NCBI GenBank assembly: GCA_039029915.1
Contig: JBCCFD010000152.1
Coordinates: forward strand, 1-15,506
DNA: 15,506 nucleotides
DNA from: QQUD01 sp039029915
GTDB lineage: Bacteria; Chloroflexota; Anaerolineae; Promineifilales; Promineifilaceae
Direction: 5' to 3'
A model generated the notes under the pieces. It was not told the DNA's origin. It saw nothing but the letters and a program-made list of their open reading frames with translations, and did no database searches. Shown here piece after piece: positions 7,195-13,346 of this stretch (its first letter is position 1; each line of letters starts with the position of its first letter). A program made the translations under genes and the position numbers.

Positions 7195-8026
7195 TGGGAT
7201 TGAGCAAAAACAGGTTTTGTTTCAGGGACGAAAGATTACGGCCGTTTTGGTGCAAGATAAAAACGGCCGTGAGAATGTCTACGTCCCGCTGCGCCCTCTC
7301 GTTCAGGGAATGGGGTTGGATTGGTCTGCTCAGCGGAAAAGAATCAAAAAGAACCCTGTTTTAAGTGATGTTTGCATTTCCGTGGCAGTTACTGCCACGG
7401 AAACGGGCCGTGGGAAAGGGTCAAGAAACATTCTTAGCATCCCCATTTCTCATTTGAATGGCATGCTCTTTGGTATCAATGCGGATAGAGTACGAGAAGA
7501 TATACGGCCGTTACTCATCGAGTATCAGAAAAATTGCTATCAAATCCTTTTTGACGCATTTAACGGCATCGAATCGATGCGGCGATTTTATACGGCCGTT
7601 GGCCTAGATGAAAAATGGATCGCCCAGCGCATTGAGAAACACCGCTCCTTCACCTCTCTAGGAGATGTTTGGCTGGAAACGGGCATTCCTATTGAAAAGC
7701 ACACCTTATTGGAAGATGTCATCAACAAAGGTGCCTTTGGCTTGACAATTTCTGAGCATAAGGCGTACAAGCACCTGCCTGAAAGTGAAGATCTACGAGA
7801 TAACATGACCGGTGTTGAATTACTCATTTCGATTTTTGGGGATGAAGCGACAGAGCGACTTGTGCAAAATGAAAGTCCTGAGGGCTTAGCTGAGCACATG
7901 CAAATTGCCGAGGCCGGGGGACATATTGCTGGGAAAATGCGTCAGTTGTTTGAGGAAGAAACGGGGGGACGACCTGTCCTTAGCAAAAACAATAATTTAG
8001 ATAAGAAACGGCCATTGCTTGATTAA
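7190..8026 (+). CDS. phage antirepressor-type protein (P22_AR_N-like N-terminus, DinD/BRO-like C-terminus)
   Basis: The N-terminal part (about 7-125) matches the P22 antirepressor N-terminal pattern as I know it: VLFQGRKITAVLV, then VPLRPLVQGMGLDWSAQRKRI, IPISHLNGMLFGIN and RPLLIEYQKNCYQILFDAF. The C-terminal part (about 196-265) has DLRDNMTGVELLISIFG, an EHM..AEAGGHIAGKMRQ stretch and ETGGRPVLSKNN, resembling the end of DinD/BRO-family proteins, which in E. coli is DNA-damage induced. Prophage antirepressors bind repressors; the job here is unknown. The GTG at 7190 is the only reasonable start, because an in-frame TGA lies at 7184-7186. There is no clear Shine-Dalgarno sequence. The gene has four ACGGCCGT copies, more than any other gene here, so if it came from a phage it is long resident. 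No integrase or other phage gene is nearby. Confidence 0.75.
   Translation: MNGIEQKQVLFQGRKITAVLVQDKNGRENVYVPLRPLVQGMGLDWSAQRKRIKKNPVLSDVCISVAVTATETGRGKGSRNILSIPISHLNGMLFGINADRVREDIRPLLIEYQKNCYQILFDAFNGIESMRRFYTAVGLDEKWIAQRIEKHRSFTSLGDVWLETGIPIEKHTLLEDVINKGAFGLTISEHKAYKHLPESEDLRDNMTGVELLISIFGDEATERLVQNESPEGLAEHMQIAEAGGHIAGKMRQLFEEETGGRPVLSKNNNLDKKRPLLD
7377..7403. repeat. 27-bp perfect palindrome inside the antirepressor-type gene
   Basis: TTTCCGTGGCAGT (7377-7389) is followed by a single T and then ACTGCCACGGAAA (7391-7403), its exact reverse complement. It falls in codons 63-72, between the two conserved blocks of the antirepressor N-terminal domain, a place where family members vary. It could be an autoregulatory operator, an RNA hairpin or a mutational scar. 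Confidence 0.7.
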
Positions 8027-8051
8027 GTGAAGCGAAGTTCCGCTTTGAATA

Positions 8052-8081
8052 AAACGAAGTCTATAAACTTCGTTTCCTCGA
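8052..8081 (-). terminator. intrinsic terminator for the - strand membrane gene (possibly bidirectional)
   Basis: AAACGAAGT (8052-8060) and ACTTCGTTT (8067-8075) form a 9-bp stem with a 6-nt loop. Read on the - strand the stem is followed by TTTTATT, as expected for an intrinsic terminator of the gene at 8146-8799. On the + strand it follows the antirepressor-type gene, with a short stem AAGCG/CGCTT (8030-8045) just before it, and may also stop transcription from the ftsZ side. Confidence 0.65.
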
Positions 8082-8082
8082 G

Positions 8083-8131
8083 GTTCCGAAGCTTTTAGCT
8101 AGCACGGTTTTAAAATTAGACACTTCGGAAC
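8083..8131. repeat. 9-bp inverted repeat in the convergent intergenic zone
   Basis: GTTCCGAAG (8083-8091) and CTTCGGAAC (8123-8131) are exact reverse complements enclosing 31 nt. With the neighbouring stems they form a series of hairpins sharing GAAGTTCC/TTCCGAAG words between two convergent genes, likely part of a transcription-separation zone. Confidence 0.45.
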
Positions 8132-8145
8132 ACTTAGCAATCCCC

Positions 8146-8799
8146 CTATACTTCATCAAACAAACTTGCCAATCGAGATAACTTAGCGACTAATTCCTCA
8201 ATTTCACTCGGCGTTGGATTTTTAACCTCATATTCGTGGAGTAAAAAGCTAGTAACTTGCGCCATGATCGTATCATCATTGAACACGTCCTTTGAGGCAC
8301 CTTCTCTGTCAGACAGCCAAAGTGTACCGGGATGCGCTTTGGCAAAGTCCATCAGGGCATTTTGTTCTTCGCCAGTGAGCTTGCTGCCATTTTCGGCATT
8401 AAAGGCATCTTCAAAGAGGGAAAACGGCCGTTTTCTTTCTGACCAAACGTGAAAGCGCATGGCGTTAACATCGAGCGTTTGCTCCCTTTTCACTTCCATA
8501 ACGATTCGGGCTGCTGAATCATAGGCAGTTCGAGATTGACCATCCATTCGATGCGTCCTGCGCGGAAAAACGATGGGAATGTAGGCACAGTAACGGCCGT
8601 TTGCCAGACGCCCTTCATACCACTGCATTTGCTTATTTTTAACCGTTGGCAAAAGGCCCAGTGCGTTCCCAATCGCCCTGCTGGCGCCTTGCCGCTGTCG
8701 ATTGCGATACATGACCCAAGCAACAGCGCCACCTAAAACAATCAAGGGGAATATGCAGGCAACAACTGCAATAATAACCGTCCTTAAAGCTTCAACCAT
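8146..8799 (-). CDS. orphan single-pass membrane protein
   Basis: I do not recognise this family. From the preferred start it encodes 217 residues: a few residues, one hydrophobic helix (roughly TVIIAVVACIFPLIVLGGAV) ended by YRNRQRQ, which predicts a cytoplasmic C-terminal domain, then about 175 soluble residues with mixed charge and an acidic C-terminal end. The open frame extends upstream to a TTG at 8826, but the ATG at 8799 is preceded by AGAGGAAAGAGTC, a good Shine-Dalgarno sequence with 7-nt spacing, so I shortened it. Two exact ACGGCCGT copies lie in the gene, consistent with a resident gene. It is divergent from dnaN and convergent with the antirepressor-type gene, giving no operon clue to function. 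Confidence 0.75.
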   Translation of the reverse strand: MVEALRTVIIAVVACIFPLIVLGGAVAWVMYRNRQRQGASRAIGNALGLLPTVKNKQMQWYEGRLANGRYCAYIPIVFPRRTHRMDGQSRTAYDSAARIVMEVKREQTLDVNAMRFHVWSERKRPFSLFEDAFNAENGSKLTGEEQNALMDFAKAHPGTLWLSDREGASKDVFNDDTIMAQVTSFLLHEYEVKNPTPSEIEELVAKLSRLASLFDEV

Positions 8800-8891
8800 G
8801 ACTCTTTCCTCTATATTCAGTGCCAATTTTCATAAGCTTACAAATAGGGCGATCAAAAAACGATCCGGCTCTTTCCCAACCCCCTTTTACA

Positions 8892-8919
8892 AATAACTAA
8901 TCTCCAATTACCTAATGCC
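8892..8919 (+). repeat. degenerate heptamer array upstream of dnaN
   Basis: Four consecutive 7-bp units begin with AAT or a one-base shift of it: AATAACT at 8892, then AATCTCC, AATTACC and a TAATGCC-like unit ending at 8919. The first unit is the heptamer that is perfectly duplicated upstream of ddl. The array lies in the 247-bp spacer between the divergent gene at 8799 and dnaN, before the dnaN promoter. Confidence 0.45.
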
Positions 8920-8965
8920 TTAGCTACACACCTAAAATCTAGGCTCAGCCTGCACATCGTGCCGC

Positions 8966-8994
8966 TTGCCACAGGGGTACCGTTCTTGTATACT
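8966..8994 (+). promoter_or_regulatory. sigma70-like promoter for dnaN
   Basis: TTGCCA (-35, 8966-8971), a 17-bp spacer and TATACT (-10, 8989-8994) make a near-consensus vegetative promoter. Transcription would begin near 9001, leaving a leader of about 45 nt before the dnaN ATG at 9047. Confidence 0.75.
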
Positions 8995-9046
8995 TTATCT
9001 ATTCATTTATGCGGGGAATTACAACAAAACATTTGGGAGATTTGCG

Positions 9047-10183
9047 ATGATCTTATCTTGTTTGCAAGAAAACTTGGCTCGGGGATTAAACATAGTGGGT
9101 CGCGCCGTTAGCACGCGCTCGACATTACCGGTGTTGGGAAACGTGTTGTTAGAAACGGATAACGGCCGTTTAAAACTATCAGCCACCAACCTTGAAATCG
9201 TTGTTACCTGCTGGATCGGTGCCAAAGTTGAAGAGGAAGGTGCAATTACTGTGCCTCATCGCACCCTCAACGACCTTGTTAGCACGCTGCCCCAAGAGCC
9301 AGTTAACATCGAGCTTAACGTGCCTAACCAAACCCTGCACGTCACCTGCGGTCGCACTGAAGCCAATGTCAAAGGCATCGACGCCCAAGAATTTCCCCTC
9401 ATTCCTCAACCTGAACAAGAAAATCGCATTCGTTTAGAAACCGACGTTTTCAAAAAGATGATTTCACAGGTAGCCTTAGCCGCTGCAGTCGATGACTCTC
9501 GCCCTACTTTAACTGGGGTTTCCATTTCGTTTGAAGGTAGCCACATGCTCATGGTCGCTACCGATGGCTTCCGCCTCTCCATGAAATCAGCCAGCATCCC
9601 CGGCATTGTGGAAAGCCCAATGACGCTTATTGTTCCCGCTAAAGCATTGCTCGAATTGGCACGAATCTCCAACGATGACAATGATGCCATCTATATTTCA
9701 ATACCAGAAGGCCGAAATCAAATCATATTTGACATGGAAAATGTCGTTTTGGTTTCGCAACTCATCGATGGCAATTTCCCAGATTACACGCCTATTGTTC
9801 CTGATTCATCAAATACGCGAACAGTTATGGGCACGGCCGAATCTCGTAAAGCGTGTAAAACTGCCGAAATTTTCGCCAGAGAATCAAGCCACACGGCCCG
9901 AGTTCGCATTGAACCTAGCGGTAGTGATTTTGGTACGGGGTTCGCGACCGTCACCGCCAACAGTGTAGAAACCGGCGATAATGTTGCTCAAATTGACGCT
10001 AGTGTTGACGGGGAAGCCATTGAGATCGCCTTCAATGTGAAATATATGACTGATGTTCTCAATGTCATTGACACACCGCAAGTTGCACTAGAAACAACAA
10101 ATCCAATGGAACCAGGCGTCATTAAGCCAGTTGGTGATAATGATTTTGTTCACATTATTATGCCAATGCATTTTGGACGGTAA
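9047..10183 (+). CDS. dnaN: DNA polymerase III subunit beta (sliding clamp) DnaN
   Basis: Ring-forming clamp that tethers the replicative polymerase to DNA. The 378-residue protein has the three-domain clamp pattern: the N-terminal STRSTLPVLGNVLLE with TNLEI nearby, the middle domain DDSRPTLTGVSI...LMVATDGFRLS, then LIDGNFPDYTPIVP, and the C-terminal HIIMPMHFGR, which corresponds to the usual clamp ending around VMPMR. The open frame extends upstream to a TTG at 8966, but that codon coincides with the promoter -35 box. The ATG at 9047, preceded by GGGAGA with 6-nt spacing, is the credible start. dnaN is usually next to dnaA; here no dnaA, recF or DnaA-box cluster is visible, so this is probably a relocated copy and not an origin region. 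Confidence 0.95.
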   Translation: MILSCLQENLARGLNIVGRAVSTRSTLPVLGNVLLETDNGRLKLSATNLEIVVTCWIGAKVEEEGAITVPHRTLNDLVSTLPQEPVNIELNVPNQTLHVTCGRTEANVKGIDAQEFPLIPQPEQENRIRLETDVFKKMISQVALAAAVDDSRPTLTGVSISFEGSHMLMVATDGFRLSMKSASIPGIVESPMTLIVPAKALLELARISNDDNDAIYISIPEGRNQIIFDMENVVLVSQLIDGNFPDYTPIVPDSSNTRTVMGTAESRKACKTAEIFARESSHTARVRIEPSGSDFGTGFATVTANSVETGDNVAQIDASVDGEAIEIAFNVKYMTDVLNVIDTPQVALETTNPMEPGVIKPVGDNDFVHIIMPMHFGR

Positions 10184-10245
10184 ACGGCAAGAGGAATGAG
10201 CTACAGAAAATTAAGACCTGCTTTAGCTTCCATGATTCTCTTCTC

Positions 10246-10259
10246 TTTACCCTTTACCC
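10246..10259 (+). repeat. tandem heptamer TTTACCC x2 after dnaN
   Basis: Two perfect head-to-tail TTTACCC units lie between the convergent ends of dnaN and the small - strand gene. The complement GGGTAAA is the word seen in the ftsQ-ftsA spacer. Confidence 0.6.
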
Positions 10260-10261
10260 AA

Positions 10262-10570
10262 TTATTCATATCCAAAAATGCGGTCGGATTCCTGACTGTA
10301 CTCATAAGATGGAGCCGCAAGCTGTGGAAATTTGCGAGCGTACTCGTTCCCGTACAGTTTTAGCATCGCCCAGTGCCACGCCTCCTCCTGAAAGATATCT
10401 TCCCTATCTTCTTCATCAATTGAATAATAGCGATAAAGCGTGCCTGCCTCACGGTAGGACTCATCAACAGCCATCTGACCATAGGTGATTAGGCACCAAG
10501 CGTATAGCCGGCGCTCGTGGAGCAGATAGATGATGTATTCAGCTTCTTCTCGGTAGGATTCTTGGTTCAC
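10262..10570 (-). CDS. small acidic orphan protein
   Basis: No family recognised. The 102-residue product is rich in Glu, Asp, Tyr and Trp, with no signal peptide or membrane helix. It reads as mostly helical (EEAEYIIYLLHERRLYAWCLITYG, then DREDIFQEEAWHWAMLKLYGNEYARKF), and its GTG start (10570) has no obvious Shine-Dalgarno sequence. The amphipathic pattern and even composition argue that it is a real gene, not chance. It lies 54 bp downstream of the hydrolase gene on the same strand, with an inverted repeat between, so it may be either co-transcribed or independent. It contains no ACGGCCGT copy. Confidence 0.6.
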   Translation of the reverse strand: MNQESYREEAEYIIYLLHERRLYAWCLITYGQMAVDESYREAGTLYRYYSIDEEDREDIFQEEAWHWAMLKLYGNEYARKFPQLAAPSYEYSQESDRIFGYE

Positions 10571-10588
10571 GTGAGGAAATTGTAGATA

Positions 10589-10618
10589 AGAGATTGGAAT
10601 ATTTATCTCCCAATCTCT
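10589..10618 (-). terminator. hairpin between the hydrolase gene and the small orphan
   Basis: AGAGATTGG (10589-10597) and CCAATCTCT (10610-10618) form a 9-bp stem with a 12-nt loop right after the hydrolase stop on the - strand. Only a weak T-rich stretch follows, so it could be an attenuating or partial terminator, and not a strong one. AGATAAG and AGATTGG (10584-10597) also look like a 7-bp repeat pair. Confidence 0.4.
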
Positions 10619-10624
10619 ATAAAC

Positions 10625-11308
10625 TTAAAGTTCGTAGACCTGTTCAGATGAGAGAATGACGATATTGGCTGCGGTTTCTGCTTTAGCTTTGGCTTTCCAG
10701 CTGTCGACATCTACAGCAATCGGAGGCCACGTGTTGTAATGACAAGGAATAACGTTTTTAGACTTTAAGAAGTTGATGGCCTGTATGGCATCATTTGGGC
10801 CCATCGTAAAATTGTCGCCAATTGGCAAAATAGCCAGATCTAAGCCACCCGCCCCGATTAAAGACATATCAGAGAATACGGCCGTGTCCCCCGCAATATA
10901 AATCTTTTTGTCGCCAATCGCTAATAAAAAGCCGTTCGGCATTCCGCCATTTGACCCGTCAGGGAGCATTGAGCCATGAAAAGCGATCGTCAGCTTAATG
11001 TGCCCAAACTCGTGCTGAAACCCACCACCAATATGCTGTTGGTGAACATTTTCATAACCTTGGCCGAGGAACCATTGGCCAATTTCAAAATTAGCGATGA
11101 TTTTTGCCCCTGTTCTTTTTGCAATGGGTAGGGCATCTGCAATGTGATCGCCGTGGCCGTGAGTAATCAAAATGTAATCAGCTTCAACATCAGCAGCGGC
11201 GACTTGAGCAGCAGGATTGCCATCAAAAAATGGATCAACCACGATTTTTTTACCATCAACATCTAATGAGAATGTTGCGTGACCGTGTGAAGTAACTTTT
11301 ATTGCCAT
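10625..11308 (-). CDS. metal-dependent hydrolase, UPF0173 type (metallo-beta-lactamase fold)
   Basis: Compact 227-residue cytoplasmic metallo-beta-lactamase-fold protein. It has the metal site HGHGDH (50-55), plus the His111, Asp141 (AGDTAVFSD) and His190 (IPCHYNTWP) ligands expected for the fold. The opening KVTSHGHATFSL and the ending around PCHYNTWPPI are typical of the UPF0173/YtkL-like branch (known from family memory), whose physiological substrate is unsettled. The ATG is preceded by AAAGGAG, the best Shine-Dalgarno sequence in the window (complement of 11314-11320). It is monocistronic or paired with the small orphan downstream. One ACGGCCGT copy lies at 10878. Confidence 0.93.
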   Translation of the reverse strand: MAIKVTSHGHATFSLDVDGKKIVVDPFFDGNPAAQVAAADVEADYILITHGHGDHIADALPIAKRTGAKIIANFEIGQWFLGQGYENVHQQHIGGGFQHEFGHIKLTIAFHGSMLPDGSNGGMPNGFLLAIGDKKIYIAGDTAVFSDMSLIGAGGLDLAILPIGDNFTMGPNDAIQAINFLKSKNVIPCHYNTWPPIAVDVDSWKAKAKAETAANIVILSSEQVYEL

Positions 11309-11327
11309 TTTTTCTCCTTTGGTCGAG

Positions 11328-11384
11328 TGTTATGTGACTGACAGACTGTGTGCAAACGTTCTTCGTTCGGTCAATGACATAACA
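11328..11384. promoter_or_regulatory. imperfect 15-bp inverted repeat upstream of the hydrolase gene
   Basis: TGTTATGTGACTGAC (11328-11342) pairs with GTCAATGACATAACA (11370-11384) at 12 of 15 positions, centred in the presumed promoter region of the hydrolase gene. It could be an operator pair or a leader hairpin. I could not find a convincing -35/-10 pair to place it. Confidence 0.35.
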
Positions 11385-11451
11385 TCAAAATAGTTTTAAA
11401 GAGAGCCGGTGAGAACCAAGTGTGAGTATAGATTTTGAGGGGAACTGTGTC

Positions 11452-11494
11452 AAAAAATAAAAAGACCGTTCATGACTCAATCATGAACGGTCTT
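11452..11494 (-). terminator. strong Rho-independent terminator of the transglycosylase operon
   Basis: AAGACCGTTCATGA (11462-11475) and TCATGAACGGTCTT (11481-11494) form a perfect 14-bp stem with a 5-nt loop. On the - strand it is followed by TTTTTATTTTTTG, a textbook intrinsic terminator located 22 nt after the transglycosylase stop. Confidence 0.93.
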
Positions 11495-11516
11495 GGAAAT
11501 CGATCAGAGAGGAAAA

Positions 11517-12314
11517 TTAGCGGAGATTCAACCTATTTGCGGCTTGCTGACAAAGAGAAGCCCCGCCTGCATTAAGCCACTCAGCCAGGGCAGGACTTTC
11601 AGTGAGTCCTGCCTGAGCATCGGCATAAATGGTTGTACTCCAGCGGAAGTAACGCTGCGTTTCGTTTGACCAACTGCTGAAATCTGAGCCGGCTGCCACG
11701 TGGCCCCCGTTGTAACCAGCAAACGCTTTGCCAGCATCACCGTTGGTTTGAACGAGTCGTTCAGAAAGATAGCCCAAGCCTCGCAGGGCGTTGGTGTCTG
11801 GATTCATGGCGTTTTCGTTTGCGGCAAAGTGGTAGGGCATCACTTGGAATAAGCCCTGTGCGCCCGCCGGTGAGAGGGCATTGGGGTCACCACAAGACTC
11901 AATTTGCATCACTGTAGCAACCATGTTCGGATCGAGGTTCTGGGCGTTGGCCCAATTTTCAATTTGCGGTGCCCAATATTGCACCTCGGGTGAAAAGATT
12001 GGTGAAATCGCACTGTCGGCAGCCACAACTGGCACCCCGCGCTGCTGAAATTGATTAACCGAATTGGCTAAGGGTTCAGCGGATGCGATTGTGGCACTTA
12101 TTGATCTTAGAACGAATGGAATAACGAAAATTCCGAATATGAAAACTAAGAGCGTGGCCACACCGAGAATGACATACATTCTTTGCTGAAGCGAGCTTAG
12201 CGGAAAAGATGTCGGTGGTTGCTCGTAATCTAAAATATGAATGGAATCTTGAAGTTCTTGTTCTTGGTTCAATGGAGACTCTAACTGCCAAATGGTATGT
12301 GTATTAACAGTCAT
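11517..12314 (-). CDS. membrane-anchored lytic transglycosylase (SLT family)
   Basis: Cleaves peptidoglycan glycan strands from outside the cytoplasmic membrane. The 265-residue protein has a cytoplasmic N-terminal tail, one membrane helix (about 47-69, YVILGVATLLVFIFGIFVIPFVL) and an extracytoplasmic SLT domain (about 110-235). That domain has the catalytic glutamate in MQIES (Glu139), then NALSPAGAQGLFQVMP (145-160) and AGYNGG (199-204). The ATG is preceded by CGAGG with good spacing. It lies 53 bp downstream of the four-TM protein gene and ends at a strong terminator, so the two probably form one operon. No exact ACGGCCGT copy occurs in it. Single-domain anchored transglycosylases of this sort serve wall turnover or make holes for secretion/conjugation systems; nothing else here decides between these. 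Confidence 0.9.
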   Translation of the reverse strand: MTVNTHTIWQLESPLNQEQELQDSIHILDYEQPPTSFPLSSLQQRMYVILGVATLLVFIFGIFVIPFVLRSISATIASAEPLANSVNQFQQRGVPVVAADSAISPIFSPEVQYWAPQIENWANAQNLDPNMVATVMQIESCGDPNALSPAGAQGLFQVMPYHFAANENAMNPDTNALRGLGYLSERLVQTNGDAGKAFAGYNGGHVAAGSDFSSWSNETQRYFRWSTTIYADAQAGLTESPALAEWLNAGGASLCQQAANRLNLR

Positions 12315-12367
12315 TATTTTACCTCGAGTAACAAATCAATTACAGCTTAATTTAGGTACCGTTTATT

Positions 12368-13276
12368 TTAGTGACGGCCGTTTCCCGTACTATTCTTCCC
12401 TTTCGCTGACATAGCTGATGGGCGAGGGAATGGGCCATTGGGGCGCGGTGGACGTTGACGAACCCGGCTAGAGGCAGGTTGGCGAACAGGGGCTGAAGTT
12501 TCGCGACGGACAACAGGCTCTGATTGGTCAAAATATTGCGTTTCCATATCGTCGAAGTATTCTGGATCAGCTTGTGCCTGAGGTTTTGGTGCGGCCCGCA
12601 TCATTGTTTGTGTTGTTGTTTTACGGGGTGAGGCAATCCGTGAAACGGCAGGTTGACGACGCGTGTTTGAATAAGAATTGTTGCTGGCACGTGACCCAGT
12701 TTGGCGGCTTTTGCTGTAGCTGTTGCTTTGCTTTTTGCTATTTGATTTTGCCTCTTGTTGATTAGAGCGATCAAATATTCGTTCACCGGCTACAGTGAAA
12801 GCCCCAATAAAGAGAATGCGGGTTAACCAAACAAGGGTGGCTACAAAAATAGGTACGTAAAGTAAAAGCTGTTCGCGTGTCAACACCTCGTTGCCAAAGT
12901 TGTGATTTAATAACGTTAGAGAGATTGCCCACCAGGTCATCACGGCGTTCATGGTTGCCCCAAGTAGCCAAGCTCCCATCAAATACCAAACAACTTTTGG
13001 CTCTTCACTACCTTGTTCCGGTGTAAAAAGGCGGATGAGGCCCGCGAAGTCGATAGAACAAAAAGCGATTGCTAAAATGCTGGCCCATTGAATACCAGCA
13101 AAGCGAACGTCTCCAATCAGATTACGAAGTGCATATTGGGTGGTGTCAAAGTTAAAAATTTCAAAGGCTAGAAGTGATGTGATTAAAATAAAACCGATGG
13201 TTGTTTGTTTTGAGATAGGCCATTGAGATGCGCCCACTCGATTGGAAAAAGATTTGTTTGAATATTGGTTTCTCAT
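12368..13276 (-). CDS. four-TM membrane protein with long disordered basic tail
   Basis: Family not recognised. The 302-residue protein has four hydrophobic stretches (about 25-43, 64-84, 95-122 and 137-164) followed by a roughly 135-residue low-complexity tail rich in Ser, Asn, Gln, Arg and Pro with a few acidic patches (YFDDMETQYFDQSE). The basic flanks predict both ends in the cytoplasm. AGAGAGGA lies 8 nt before the ATG. It is the first gene of a probable two-gene operon with the lytic transglycosylase, transcribed from the operator-rich promoter at 13384-13412, so a role in an envelope assembly is a reasonable guess. An ACGGCCGT copy overlaps its last codons (TGNGRH, stop). Confidence 0.8.
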   Translation of the reverse strand: MRNQYSNKSFSNRVGASQWPISKQTTIGFILITSLLAFEIFNFDTTQYALRNLIGDVRFAGIQWASILAIAFCSIDFAGLIRLFTPEQGSEEPKVVWYLMGAWLLGATMNAVMTWWAISLTLLNHNFGNEVLTREQLLLYVPIFVATLVWLTRILFIGAFTVAGERIFDRSNQQEAKSNSKKQSNSYSKSRQTGSRASNNSYSNTRRQPAVSRIASPRKTTTQTMMRAAPKPQAQADPEYFDDMETQYFDQSEPVVRRETSAPVRQPASSRVRQRPPRPNGPFPRPSAMSAKGKNSTGNGRH

Positions 13277-13346
13277 GTTATAGTCCTCTCTTCTAAAGGT
13301 TTTGGTTGATTTGAAGGGGCGGAAGTTTGTAAAAACTCATCAAATC

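Noticed and set aside
8800..8826. Longer start (TTG at 8826) for the orphan membrane protein
   Set aside because: The ATG at 8799 has a good Shine-Dalgarno sequence that would lie inside the longer reading.
7190..8826. Intact prophage or insertion sequence
   Set aside because: Only one phage-type gene is present, with no integrase, transposase, terminal repeats or target duplication.
8863..8880. CGATC-A6-CGATC upstream of the orphan membrane gene as a hairpin
   Set aside because: The two words are direct, not inverted, repeats, so no stable stem forms.
8966..9046. 27-residue N-terminal extension of DnaN from the TTG at 8966
   Set aside because: That stretch contains the promoter -35 and -10 boxes, and the ATG at 9047 has a ribosome-binding site and the family-typical N-terminus.
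11351..11370. Possible LexA box around AACGTTCTTCGTTCGG upstream of the hydrolase gene
   Set aside because: It does not fit GAAC-N4-GTTC on either strand; the halves are direct, not inverted.
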